From XYD12-FULL-36-8 sp964391015 (GTDB lineage: Bacteria; Bacteroidota; Ignavibacteria; Ignavibacteriales; Ignavibacteriaceae), in NCBI GenBank assembly GCA_964391015.1, contig CAYMKU010000001.1, positions 124,001 to 188,000 of the forward strand: DNA of 64,000 bases. Reading direction: 5' to 3'. The notes beneath the pieces are model-generated. The model searched no databases. It saw only the letters and a list, made by a program, of their open reading frames with translations, and had not been told where the DNA came from. The translations under genes were made by a program, and so were the position numbers. Below, piece by piece: positions 35,210 through 44,346 of the stretch (the first letter of the stretch is position 1; each line of letters starts with the position of its first letter).

Positions 35210-35769
35210 TGGAATTAATAAAAAGTATCCAACTCATAAGCACATTCATATGGGTTTTTGTTCCTATAAGACAATTCAGAACGAGATTTTTCTTATTCTT
35301 TCTGGTCTTAGGCTTAATGGATATTGTTTACTTTCTTCTTATACTATCCGTGCGAATAAACAGTCTCTCGTATTATTCAATCGGTATAATTATACTTTTG
35401 TATTCCGCTCTAATCAATGTAAAGCAAAATAATAGAATTATAGTAACAGCAATATCCATGAGCATTGGAATCGTTATAATTTTAATGCTGCCCTCTCAAG
35501 CATTAATCTTTCAAATGGCAATACACTTAATAATTTTTATTTTCTTCATAAAGATATTGGTAGTTTATTTCAGTGAAAACCGCAAGCTTTTACTATTTCA
35601 TATAATGTTAGTTATCTATGAATTTTCATTGTTGCTTAAGTTTTTTGTCTATTATCAGGAGGTAGGAGTCGGTCCAGTTTATTACTCTGTTACAACAACA
35701 ATTGAAGTAATAATTGGTATATCTTTTCTTTTCATCAACGAACTAAATAGCCCTAAACTTACTGTGTAG
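35209..35769 (+). CDS. Polytopic membrane protein coupled to the secreted protein
   Basis: A 186-residue, very hydrophobic protein with about six membrane segments (roughly 8-20, 27-48, 53-70, 76-93, 97-115, 125-145, 160-178; two may be one). There are few charged residues and no catalytic motif. It resembles the membrane domain of 7TM-type sensor proteins without an output domain, but no family can be named. Its start overlaps the stop of the secreted-protein gene by one base, so a joint function such as export, binding or sensing of that protein is likely. The following tmRNA gene is on the opposite strand. Confidence 0.6.
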   Translation: MELIKSIQLISTFIWVFVPIRQFRTRFFLFFLVLGLMDIVYFLLILSVRINSLSYYSIGIIILLYSALINVKQNNRIIVTAISMSIGIVIILMLPSQALIFQMAIHLIIFIFFIKILVVYFSENRKLLLFHIMLVIYEFSLLLKFFVYYQEVGVGPVYYSVTTTIEVIIGISFLFINELNSPKLTV

Positions 35770-35811
35770 TTATATTTTCATTACCCTTTCACCAATAAAA
35801 ATAACTACATG

Positions 35812-36164
35812 TGGAGGTGGCGGGAGTCGAACCCGCGTCCGAAGTTAAGACTCAAAGAACCTCTACGCACATAGTCTGTTGTTTTTTAACTTTAAGCTAC
35901 CTAACAGACGAGGATCACTTAAAGTTTGCCTGCTAAAAAATTCGCTTCACCTGCGCAGACAACAGAGTCAGCTATCATACTTAAACGACGTTCATCCAAA
36001 TTCCAGTATGAGAAAATTTAGTGAACGGCTACTCAATTAATTAAGCAGCTAAGGCGTAATTATATTCGCCAGTTATTGTTTTTCCCAATTTTTTAACGTG
36101 TCTTTGGGGAACACGATGCGCAGTTCAATGCTTCTTTAACCCCGTCGAAACCAAATTCACCCCC
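35812..36164 (-). ncRNA. ssrA: Transfer-messenger RNA (tmRNA)
   Basis: A 353-nt tmRNA. The tRNA-like ends pair: 5' GGGGGTG (36158-36164) with 3' CACCTCC (35813-35819), and the T-arm reads GCGGG-TTCGACT-CCCGC. The 5' part has the conserved AATTTGGTTTCGACGGGG. The tag reading frame at 36041-36070 codes GEYNYALAA followed by TAA, with GGC as the likely resume codon, similar to the Bacteroides tag GETNYALAA. The 3' CCA is not encoded. It rescues stalled ribosomes together with SmpB, whose gene is not in the window. Confidence 0.95.
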
Positions 36165-36214
36165 AAGGTGAACTAACATTTATCAAATCACAAATATCAA
36201 ACCAAATTAGAATC

Positions 36215-36763
36215 TTATTTGTTCCATTTGATATCCTGATGACCGGAACATTTGTTTTCATAGCGCGAAAGAACAAAGAAAAGATCGGATAATCTATTTA
36301 AAAATATAATGATATTACCACCAACCTTCACCCTATTATTTAATGCCACAACTTTTCGTTCTGCTCTTCGACAAATCGTTCTACAAATATGAAGCAAAGC
36401 AGCCGTTCTTGATCCACCAGGCAGTATGAAATTTTTTAATTTTTCTAATTGTGCATCGTAATAGTCAATGGCTTTTTCAATATCCTCATAATATTTTGAA
36501 GGTACACGTTTAACTTTCAGTCTAGTTGCTTTATCTGTGGTAGGCGTGGCTAAATCAGAGCCTAAATGAAATAGCTGGCTCTGAATTTTATTAAGTAATT
36601 TTTTAATGTTTTTGTTTTGTATTTCAGTGATAGTTAATCCAATGAACGAATTTAGTTCATCAATTGTACCGTATGCTTCTATTCTATCTGATTTTTTTGA
36701 AATTCTTTCACCACCAAAAAGACTTGTTTCCCCCCTATCACCGGTTTTTGTATATATCTTCAC
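36215..36763 (-). CDS. Cob(I)alamin adenosyltransferase, PduO type
   Basis: Makes adenosylcobalamin from ATP and reduced cobalamin. The 182-residue protein has the PduO-type signature: the N-terminal ATP-binding start IYTKTGDRGETSLFGGERISK, the DRIEAYGTIDELNSFIG helix and the C-terminal RTICRRAERKVV motif. It overlaps ygfZ by four bases. No other B12 genes are nearby, so it probably serves salvage or supplies a B12-dependent mutase elsewhere in the genome. Confidence 0.93.
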   Translation of the reverse strand: MKIYTKTGDRGETSLFGGERISKKSDRIEAYGTIDELNSFIGLTITEIQNKNIKKLLNKIQSQLFHLGSDLATPTTDKATRLKVKRVPSKYYEDIEKAIDYYDAQLEKLKNFILPGGSRTAALLHICRTICRRAERKVVALNNRVKVGGNIIIFLNRLSDLFFVLSRYENKCSGHQDIKWNK

Positions 36764-37863
36764 TTTTTAAATGGCAGCTTTTTAACGTGAACTTTGATTT
36801 GGTTCCTGTCAGCATTTTTAGCAAACAAAGTTAAACCATCCTCAAAATATTTTCTTTTTACAAAACCGATTCCAATTTGCTTTTTGAATTTGTGTGAATT
36901 GATATTTGAAGTTATTGTCCCTGCCTCAACATTGGAATCATCGAAAAGAACAAACTTCTCAAATTCATCAACTGTATCTTCGAAAGTGAAACCGCAAAAT
37001 TTTATTTGTACTTTATCATAAGTACCAAGTCGTGCTACAACTTCTTGCCCTATGTAACAACCTTTAGTGTCATTCACAAGGTTTATTAACCCAACTTCGT
37101 GCGGATTGTGAAGATCATTAATTTCATTTGGTGCAATTGGGATCCCATTCTCAATGCGGTAGTGGTTGTATGCCTCTTCTCCGATCAGATTAAACCCGAA
37201 TGGTCCTTTATTTTCCACCATGTATCGGATTAACTTTTGTGCATACGTTGGGTCTGCAAGAATCCAGTAAATCAGTTGTCCATTCAAATCATAATGCTTC
37301 ATTAAAAAGAAAATTATCCCCTCTGTATTCATAATTTTAATGGTATTTGGCTGAATATTATTAACAACATTTCCGTTTATCAACGTCATAAATGAATCTG
37401 CCTGCGGACCAAGGACTTCGAACAATGTATATTTTCCATTGATGTTACTCAACTTAACATCATCAGATATCACATACTTTTGAAGCCATATTATCATTTT
37501 TTCCTGATGCTCCTGACTAGAAACCAAAAGCTGATAATCATCCAGATTTATTACAACTGCTGTATCTATTATTTTTCCTTTTTCAGTTATAAAAATTGTT
37601 TTTGTGATTTCTCCTTTTTGTATGTCCCTAACTAAATTCGTGCTGATTCTATTTAGAAAATCAAGAACATCGTTACCTTTTAATTCTATGAATCCACAAT
37701 TTGATATGTCACGAATTCCGACACCCATGTAGAGAGAGTGTAATTCACTCTCCAGCACAGAAAAATTACTTAACCCAGCAACGGTTGAATTGTTGTTTGA
37801 ATTATTATCAATCGAATCTTTCAACTCTGGAAGTTGGTTTGATCCTGTATTTAGTTCTGTCAT
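36760..37863 (-). CDS. ygfZ: Folate-binding protein YgfZ (Fe-S cluster maintenance)
   Basis: A 367-residue member of the GcvT-like YgfZ/IBA57 family, which uses folate to help make or repair [4Fe-4S] clusters. The diagnostic KGCYIGQEVVARLGTYDK motif is present, and the N-terminal half has the GcvT-type fold (IELKGNDVLDFLNRISTN). I start it at the ATG at 37863, which has AAGGAA upstream; the frame can be extended to 37926 but the extra 21 residues look untranslated. It overlaps the downstream adenosyltransferase by four bases. Confidence 0.88.
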   Translation of the reverse strand: MTELNTGSNQLPELKDSIDNNSNNNSTVAGLSNFSVLESELHSLYMGVGIRDISNCGFIELKGNDVLDFLNRISTNLVRDIQKGEITKTIFITEKGKIIDTAVVINLDDYQLLVSSQEHQEKMIIWLQKYVISDDVKLSNINGKYTLFEVLGPQADSFMTLINGNVVNNIQPNTIKIMNTEGIIFFLMKHYDLNGQLIYWILADPTYAQKLIRYMVENKGPFGFNLIGEEAYNHYRIENGIPIAPNEINDLHNPHEVGLINLVNDTKGCYIGQEVVARLGTYDKVQIKFCGFTFEDTVDEFEKFVLFDDSNVEAGTITSNINSHKFKKQIGIGFVKRKYFEDGLTLFAKNADRNQIKVHVKKLPFKK

Positions 37864-37987
37864 AATGTTCCTTAAAATATTAGTAGCTAAACAACGTAAA
37901 TCATGTCTTGCTAAAACACACAGCAATTAAAGATAGTTAAATAATGATTATTAGAAAAATTCTATCAGCGAAATTTTCGGGAAAAGT

Positions 37988-38866
37988 TTAATATGGTCTT
38001 GTATGTTTTTTATTGAGAAGATTCTGATACATACTATCATTTTGGTTCCACACAAATGGCACAGAATCTCCAGGCGTTATCTTGATTCCATCATCGTAAT
38101 AAATATGTTCAAAATAATCAGGAAATTTATCATTGTTTATGTTTGCAATCGTCCGCTTAAAATTTATTCCTTCGTATGTCATTAAAAGATGAGGAGGATT
38201 TTCAAGTCCATTAATTAAAAAATAATTGTAGCTGATGTTCCCAATTCCTTGGGCATAATGAAAATTAACTTTAATGAAATCAGCTTTACTGTAACTCCAT
38301 TTTTGGAGGGCCAAATAATTAAATCCTCCGTGAGAAGGAATTGGAGCTTCCCACAGTATAGTAAAACCTTCTCCTTCACATCTAAACAAAACAAGGTAGA
38401 AAAAAGCAGTCCCAAGTTTTGTACTGTCAAGATCAATAAAACTTTGGTCATAACCTACAATATTTTTTATCTCAATCAATCTTTCACCTGGTTTTGAACG
38501 GGCCACCACTCCAAATACATACTTTGAATTACTAGTATAGTACAAAACAGCAGGATTGGGCAATTCATATGTTTCAGTTCTATCTTCACAAACCAAATAA
38601 GAGCCCTCAGAAAAATTGTTTAAAACAAATTCCATTAATGAAATAGTATCACAGGGAAATCTATTCTGAGCTTGTTTTTTCCTAACCTCGATATTATATC
38701 GTTGAATATCAGCATCCTTTTCAGGTGAATATGCTACTTCTTTTGTAAGGGATTTTTCCTTGTCAAGCCTTTTACTTTCCTTTGAACAATAGGCAAAAAG
38801 AAAAATTATGATTAGAACAGGTAATACATGACTTAAGTTATCAGTAATTGAGCGAATACTTCTCAT
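37988..38866 (-). CDS. Putative lipoprotein of unknown function
   Basis: A 292-residue protein with a membrane-export segment (about 14-27) and a lipobox-like FAYC (Cys27). The body is a beta-rich globular domain with no recognised motif (YFEHIYYDDGIKITPGD near the end). The start codon directly follows the stop of the M20 peptidase gene, so it is probably co-transcribed with it. The function is unknown. Confidence 0.6.
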   Translation of the reverse strand: MRSIRSITDNLSHVLPVLIIIFLFAYCSKESKRLDKEKSLTKEVAYSPEKDADIQRYNIEVRKKQAQNRFPCDTISLMEFVLNNFSEGSYLVCEDRTETYELPNPAVLYYTSNSKYVFGVVARSKPGERLIEIKNIVGYDQSFIDLDSTKLGTAFFYLVLFRCEGEGFTILWEAPIPSHGGFNYLALQKWSYSKADFIKVNFHYAQGIGNISYNYFLINGLENPPHLLMTYEGINFKRTIANINNDKFPDYFEHIYYDDGIKITPGDSVPFVWNQNDSMYQNLLNKKHTRPY

Positions 38867-40234
38867 TTATGTAACCGAGAATTCCTCGATGAAATTAGCT
38901 GAACTAATAATACCGAGATGAAAGTGATTTAAATCGAAGTGTTCATTAGGCGAATGTAAGTTTTCAGAATTCAATCCCAATCCCATAAGAACCACTGGTG
39001 CTTTAAGTTTTTTTGCAAATACCGTAACGATGGGAATAGATCCTCCTTCGCGAATGAAAACAGTTTTTTTACCAAATGCTTTTTCCATTGCTTTAGCTGC
39101 AGTAATAGAAGCTCTGCTATCCAAAGAAGTCATACTCGGAAAACCTCCGTGTAAATTGGAAACTTTTACTTTAACATACTTTGGTGCCAATTTCTTTATG
39201 TGTTTCTCAAACTGCTTAGCCACTTTGTTTGGATCCTGATTGGGAACTAATCTCATACTAATTTTAGCTGTAGCTTTAGATGGAAGAACTGTTTTTGCCC
39301 CTTTACCTGTAAATCCACCGAAAATTCCATTGCAATCTAATGTAGGTCTTGCCCAAATTCTTTCCAGTGTAGTGAATCCTTGTTCACCATGAAGTTTTGA
39401 TACACCAACCTCTTTAGCAAAATTTTTCTCTGAAAATTTTAACCTTTTATAATTTTCTTGCTCTTTCTTTGTCAGTTTAAGGACATCATTATAAAATCCA
39501 GGAATCGTAACTTTCCCATTTTTATCATGTAATTTTGAAATCATTTGCGCCAACGTGTTAATCGGATTTCCTACAGCACCTCCAAAGGTACCGGAATGCA
39601 AGTCACGATCTGGACCAATTACCTCTACTTCCATATAAGCCAAACCTCTTAAACCGTATGTTAATGTAGGAACGCCAGGAGCATAAAGTGATGTATCGGA
39701 GATAAGCACTGCATCACTCTTCAGAAGTTCAAGATTATTGTTGATGAACAGTTCTAGATGTTCGCTTCCAATTTCTTCCTCACCTTCTATTATAAATTTT
39801 AAATTAAGCGGTAAGCTGCCAACTGTTTTGAAGAATGACTCAACACTTTTAAAATGCATGAAAATTTGTCCTTTATCATCTGTTGCTCCACGCGCATAAA
39901 TTTTTCCACTTTTTATTGTAGGTTCAAATGGCGGACTATTCCATAAATCAATTGGGTCAACCGGCTGCACATCATAATGACCATAAACTAAGATTGTAGG
40001 TTTACCAGGAGCACCAAGCCACTCACCATAGACTAATGGATGCCCTTCTGTTTGAAACAATTCAACACGGCTCATCCCTGCTTGCCTCAATTTTTCCATC
40101 ACAAAACTCGCACAGTCGTTAATATCTTTTTTATTTTCCGATAGTGTGCTGATACTAGGAATTCTAAGAAAGTCTTTTAGTTCACTTATAAAAGATTCCT
40201 TATTCGCCTCAATATATTTTAATGTTTCTTCCAT
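38867..40234 (-). CDS. M20-family dipeptidase/peptidase
   Basis: A 455-residue cytoplasmic zinc peptidase of the ArgE/DapE/CPG2 group. Metal-site motifs are all visible: VYGHYDVQPVDP (His, Asp), ARGATDDKGQ (bridging Asp), EGEEEIGS (catalytic and metal Glu), ISDTSLY (Asp) and HSPNEHFDLN (C-terminal His). A lid/dimerisation domain lies between about 195 and 320. The length and the sequence GATDDKGQ fit the carnosinase-like dipeptidase branch more than ArgE or DapE. It diverges from the LptF-like gene across 218 bases. Confidence 0.88.
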   Translation of the reverse strand: MEETLKYIEANKESFISELKDFLRIPSISTLSENKKDINDCASFVMEKLRQAGMSRVELFQTEGHPLVYGEWLGAPGKPTILVYGHYDVQPVDPIDLWNSPPFEPTIKSGKIYARGATDDKGQIFMHFKSVESFFKTVGSLPLNLKFIIEGEEEIGSEHLELFINNNLELLKSDAVLISDTSLYAPGVPTLTYGLRGLAYMEVEVIGPDRDLHSGTFGGAVGNPINTLAQMISKLHDKNGKVTIPGFYNDVLKLTKKEQENYKRLKFSEKNFAKEVGVSKLHGEQGFTTLERIWARPTLDCNGIFGGFTGKGAKTVLPSKATAKISMRLVPNQDPNKVAKQFEKHIKKLAPKYVKVKVSNLHGGFPSMTSLDSRASITAAKAMEKAFGKKTVFIREGGSIPIVTVFAKKLKAPVVLMGLGLNSENLHSPNEHFDLNHFHLGIISSANFIEEFSVT

Positions 40235-40452
40235 TATTTACCTCCAATTTTATGATGCGAGATTGTCAAACTGAAATTTCTAAAGTTTAATCAGAAAATT
40301 TTTAGGGAGTTCTTAATTTTTTACTCTCTTGATCGAAACTTAATTAAATATGAATTAATTCGGAAAGTAAACCAGTAATGTAATGTGTTAGGAAAAATTA
40401 TAAACTAATATAATTTCTTGTTAAACAATTTAAGCAATGCTATTTTCGCTCT

Positions 40453-41820
40453 ATGCTTTTAATTCGCTACATATTGAGAAGCCACTTTGCTCCTTTTGTA
40501 TTCTCGGTATTTACGCTCACTTGTATATTACTTTTGCAATTTTTGATGAAGTTTGCGGACAGATTGGTCGGCAAAGGTTTAGACACCTTTATCGTATTTC
40601 AACTTATAGCATATAATTTAGCATGGATGTTAGTTTTAGTAGTTCCAATGGCTTGCCTCGTTGCAACTCTCATGGCATTTGGTGCAATGTCTCAAAACAA
40701 TGAGATTACAATTATCAAATCATCCGGGGTTAGTTTGTGGAAAATGATGATCGGTCCTTTGATTGCAAGTGCTGTACTCTGCTATCTTTTAATACTATTT
40801 AATAATCACGTTTTACCTGATGCTAACCATAAAGCAAAGTTGTTAACCTTCGATATAAGCCGAACCAAACCCACTCTTTCATTGGAACCTGGAGTATTTT
40901 CTCAGGAGGTTAATAACTATGCGATACTTGTTCGAAAAATTGACAAGAATAGTAATCAACTTGATGGTGTAACTATTTATGATTACACCAATCCAACAAA
41001 AATAAACGTTGTTACGGCTGAGGGAGGAAAAATATTTTTTTCAAAGGATCAAACTAAGCTGATTATGGAACTCAATAGAGGTGAGATTCATGAATCAGAT
41101 ATGATGAGAAAGAATATGTATAGAAAACTTGTGTTTACTAATCACCGGATTACAATGGATGCTGATCAATTCTCTTTCCAGCAGTCAACCCCAGGCGGAC
41201 CGCGAGGTGATAGAGAACTCAGTTCAAATGATATGAAATATATTATTGACAGCTTGAGCATAATCAAAAACAAGCAGATTGATAATCTTACAATTGAATC
41301 AAACAAATTTTTCTTTTCAGATTCAATTTCAACTGAACCTCGACCATACTACCAAAAAAATAACAATGAACTTCTATATGCAAAAGCTATTGAAAAAATA
41401 AATACGATGAGAAATATTATGATTTCTGATACAAAAAGAGTCCAATTCACACAGGATGAGATTAATAAATACTGGGTTGAAATTCACAAAAAATATTCCA
41501 TACCAGCTGCATGCATTATTTTTGTTCTGATTGGAGCGCCACTTGGTGTAATGACTCGCAAGGGTGGTTTTGGAATTGCTGCAAGTATCAGCTTATTTTT
41601 CTTTTTGATTTATTGGGCTTTCCTAATTGGCGGTGAAAAACTTGCAGATAGAAATATGCTTTCTCCTTTCCTAGGAATGTGGACTGCAAATTTCTTAATC
41701 GGAGCCGTTGGTATTTTGCTTACTATGAAATCCGTAAGAGAAACAATTACAATTGAATTTGAATGGATGAAAAAAATTTTTCCAAAAACATGGAGACAAC
41801 AAGAATCTGTTGAAGAATAA
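40453..41820 (+). CDS. LptF/LptG-family permease (first of pair)
   Basis: A 455-residue inner-membrane permease of the YjgP/YjgQ family, part of the LptBFG complex that extracts lipopolysaccharide from the inner membrane. It has three N-terminal membrane segments (about 12-35, 58-80, 100-122), a large periplasmic beta-jellyroll domain (about 125-340) and three C-terminal segments (about 350-435) including PLGVMTRKGGFGIAASI. It is longer than usual (about 360) because of an insertion in the periplasmic domain near 240-310. The second permease begins immediately after its stop. LptB is not in the window. Confidence 0.88.
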   Translation: MLLIRYILRSHFAPFVFSVFTLTCILLLQFLMKFADRLVGKGLDTFIVFQLIAYNLAWMLVLVVPMACLVATLMAFGAMSQNNEITIIKSSGVSLWKMMIGPLIASAVLCYLLILFNNHVLPDANHKAKLLTFDISRTKPTLSLEPGVFSQEVNNYAILVRKIDKNSNQLDGVTIYDYTNPTKINVVTAEGGKIFFSKDQTKLIMELNRGEIHESDMMRKNMYRKLVFTNHRITMDADQFSFQQSTPGGPRGDRELSSNDMKYIIDSLSIIKNKQIDNLTIESNKFFFSDSISTEPRPYYQKNNNELLYAKAIEKINTMRNIMISDTKRVQFTQDEINKYWVEIHKKYSIPAACIIFVLIGAPLGVMTRKGGFGIAASISLFFFLIYWAFLIGGEKLADRNMLSPFLGMWTANFLIGAVGILLTMKSVRETITIEFEWMKKIFPKTWRQQESVEE

Positions 41821-42906
41821 ATGAAAATACTTGACCGTTATCTTATTAAGCAATATTTATTGACCATCATTTTTGGATTGCTTGCCTTCACAATAATTTT
41901 TGTTGTAATAGATATGATGGAGAACCTTGACGATTTCATAGATCAGAACGTTCCGATAGACATTGTTTTAAATTACTACCTCGTTTTTTCTCCAGAAATA
42001 ATAAAGCTGATAACACCAGTTGCTATTTTATTTGCCGCATTATTTACTGTTGGCAAAGCTACAAACCTTAGCGAAGTAACAGCAATTAAAGCTGGCGGGG
42101 TCAGTTTATTTCGTTTTATGCTTCCTTTCCTCATTACGACTTTTTTTATTTCAATTTGCTCAATCTATTTTTCAGGATACGTAGTTCCGCATGCGAACAC
42201 AGTTAAAGTGAATCTTGAAAGAAAATATTTAAATAGAGGATTTGTTTTTGCCGGCAGCAATATTTTTTTCAAAGATTCTCCATCCAAAATTGTGAACATT
42301 GCTTACTTTGATAACTCTCAAAATCAAGCACATAGAGTAAGCATTCAGGAATTTGACGTTTCTGATCCAACAAAAATGATTTCGAGGATTGATGCAACAA
42401 AAATGACATATGATTCTACTTCCAGAAATTGGATTGCTGAGAACGGGACCAAAAGATTTTTTTCATCCCATAAAGAAGCGGCGGCTTATTTTAATCAGCT
42501 TACTTTATCAGATTTGAATTTCCATCCAGATGACCTTGCATCTAAACAGCAGAAATCTGAAGAAATGAATTTGGGAGACTTGAAAAAATTTATTAATTCA
42601 CAAGAAAGAGAAGGAACAGATCCAAGAAGCACATTGATTGAGTACTATTCTAGGTTTTCTTTTTCTTTATCAAGCATTGTTGTTATTCTATTCGGAATTC
42701 CTTTAGCGGCAACAAAACGAAGACGCGGTGGCTTGGCAGTTCAAATTGGAATTAATATCCTGGTGACGTTTATTTATTTGGTATTTATGAAAATCAGCCA
42801 GGCATTTGGAAAGAACGGGGCGTTGGATCCCATACTAACCGCGTGGTTTGCAAATTTAATTTTCCTTTTTGCAGCGTTGATAAATCTTCCGCGCTTGCGA
42901 CAATAA
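41821..42906 (+). CDS. LptF/LptG-family permease (second of pair)
   Basis: A 361-residue permease of the same family with the standard six membrane segments and a periplasmic domain (about 125-270). The N-terminus MKILDRYLIKQYLLTI and the motif FGIPLAATKRRRGGLAVQIG are typical of LptG/YjgQ. It directly abuts the preceding permease gene, and the two probably form the heteromeric LptFG pore. It converges with the outer-membrane barrel gene, with one base between the stops and no visible terminator. Confidence 0.9.
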   Translation: MKILDRYLIKQYLLTIIFGLLAFTIIFVVIDMMENLDDFIDQNVPIDIVLNYYLVFSPEIIKLITPVAILFAALFTVGKATNLSEVTAIKAGGVSLFRFMLPFLITTFFISICSIYFSGYVVPHANTVKVNLERKYLNRGFVFAGSNIFFKDSPSKIVNIAYFDNSQNQAHRVSIQEFDVSDPTKMISRIDATKMTYDSTSRNWIAENGTKRFFSSHKEAAAYFNQLTLSDLNFHPDDLASKQQKSEEMNLGDLKKFINSQEREGTDPRSTLIEYYSRFSFSLSSIVVILFGIPLAATKRRRGGLAVQIGINILVTFIYLVFMKISQAFGKNGALDPILTAWFANLIFLFAALINLPRLRQ

Positions 42907-42907
42907 T

Positions 42908-44344
42908 TCAAAACTTCCACTTCGAACCAACAGCAAATGAAATTTGCTTAGCAGAGTTCGGCGACACAATTGTTTGAAAATATGAAGTTGCAAAATTAAA
43001 ATCTATAACATCCGTGCACATTCCCAACCCTAAAGCCCAAGCAAATCCATCTGCCCCGCCAACCGATAAACCGCTTCTTAAATATGGTATCCAATCATAC
43101 GACTTCCACTCAAATCCAAAAGAAACACGGGGAATTTTACTATTACCAGGCAACTCGTTAAATCCTTGATTGTAGTCAAGTCCTAAAAGCAAAGTTCCGG
43201 GAAGAAAATTATCTTCTTCATTTAAGTACCAGCTAAAGCCAAACCTAAACGTGGTGGGTAAACCTGTGGAGAAACTTTCCTTTTTTTGTACATCTCCAAT
43301 GAATTTATTTTTCAATGAATCCAGTTTTTCATTATCAGTTAAGCCATCAATAAATATTTTACCTTCCGCTTTGAACTCAGCAACATTCTTTGTCCAATTA
43401 ATACTTCCAATATCTGTTAAAGCAAAAGATAAATTAAAATTATCTTCTAGATAAAGAGAAATTCCAAAGTCAAATCCTACACCTTTCCCTGCAGGCGGCA
43501 TGAACAAACTGAATCTCGATTCATGTTCTGTTGAATCAAAATCATACCTCACTCCAAAATTATCTGAGAATGCCGTGTAAGCAATTAAATCAGCATTACC
43601 TTCAATTTGATTATATGCGCCCGTTCCTAAATTTGTACTTACTTTTTCTATCCCCGCGTAATAATAACCATGAACGAGTTTTAAAGTAACCCCAGCAAGA
43701 ATTTTTTCAACTGCATCGTCCGGTTCATTTAAAAATTCTTGAGAGTATGAAACACCATAATTGCGAATCCACCAGCTTTTAAATTTCTCATCATTGAAAT
43801 TATAATTTTTGCCCAATTGATTTCCGTTTAATCCCAAATCAACAATTGCTTGGGGTATTGAAAAATTCCCTCCGGCAAAATCATTAATGGAAAATGCAAA
43901 CGTTCCCACTTCGATACTCGGTTTCCAAGCAAAATTGAATAGCGCCGCTGAAAAATTTGCAAATACGAAACCACCGCCAGAAAATAAATTATTAAGGTTC
44001 TGTTTATCTTCAGAAGTCAAATTTCTGGCCTTACCATTAACTCCGCCAAAGTAGTAATTAAATTTTTCAACTGAGATGAAATCTGTTCCTGAATGAAACG
44101 AAATGTAAGGTAATGGAAAAACCGTTGAGAGTTCTATGGAACCCTCCTCCATATTTGAAAGATTTGCAGGATTAATCCCAATTGAATATATCCCAAATGA
44201 AGTAGAATTATAAGTTTTTGCTAAACCCATACTTCTTGCATCGACTGTTCCTGAGGATCCGAATTGTGCAAAAGAGGTTACAGAGAATCCACAGGTTAAA
44301 ACGAAAGCAAAAAATAACTTCTTTCCTACAAAAATATATTTCAT
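42908..44344 (-). CDS. Outer-membrane beta-barrel protein, DUF5723-like
   Basis: A 478-residue exported barrel. After the signal peptide (ending TSFAQ) comes GTVDARSMGLAKTYNSTS and GIYSIGINPANLS, the N-terminal pattern of Bacteroidota barrels annotated as DUF5723. The C-terminus FAVGSKWKF is a typical outer-membrane end. It begins two bases after the lipoprotein gene, so the pair is probably co-transcribed and may form a complex. The function is unknown. Confidence 0.65.
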   Translation of the reverse strand: MKYIFVGKKLFFAFVLTCGFSVTSFAQFGSSGTVDARSMGLAKTYNSTSFGIYSIGINPANLSNMEEGSIELSTVFPLPYISFHSGTDFISVEKFNYYFGGVNGKARNLTSEDKQNLNNLFSGGGFVFANFSAALFNFAWKPSIEVGTFAFSINDFAGGNFSIPQAIVDLGLNGNQLGKNYNFNDEKFKSWWIRNYGVSYSQEFLNEPDDAVEKILAGVTLKLVHGYYYAGIEKVSTNLGTGAYNQIEGNADLIAYTAFSDNFGVRYDFDSTEHESRFSLFMPPAGKGVGFDFGISLYLEDNFNLSFALTDIGSINWTKNVAEFKAEGKIFIDGLTDNEKLDSLKNKFIGDVQKKESFSTGLPTTFRFGFSWYLNEEDNFLPGTLLLGLDYNQGFNELPGNSKIPRVSFGFEWKSYDWIPYLRSGLSVGGADGFAWALGLGMCTDVIDFNFATSYFQTIVSPNSAKQISFAVGSKWKF

Positions 44345-44346
44345 GA

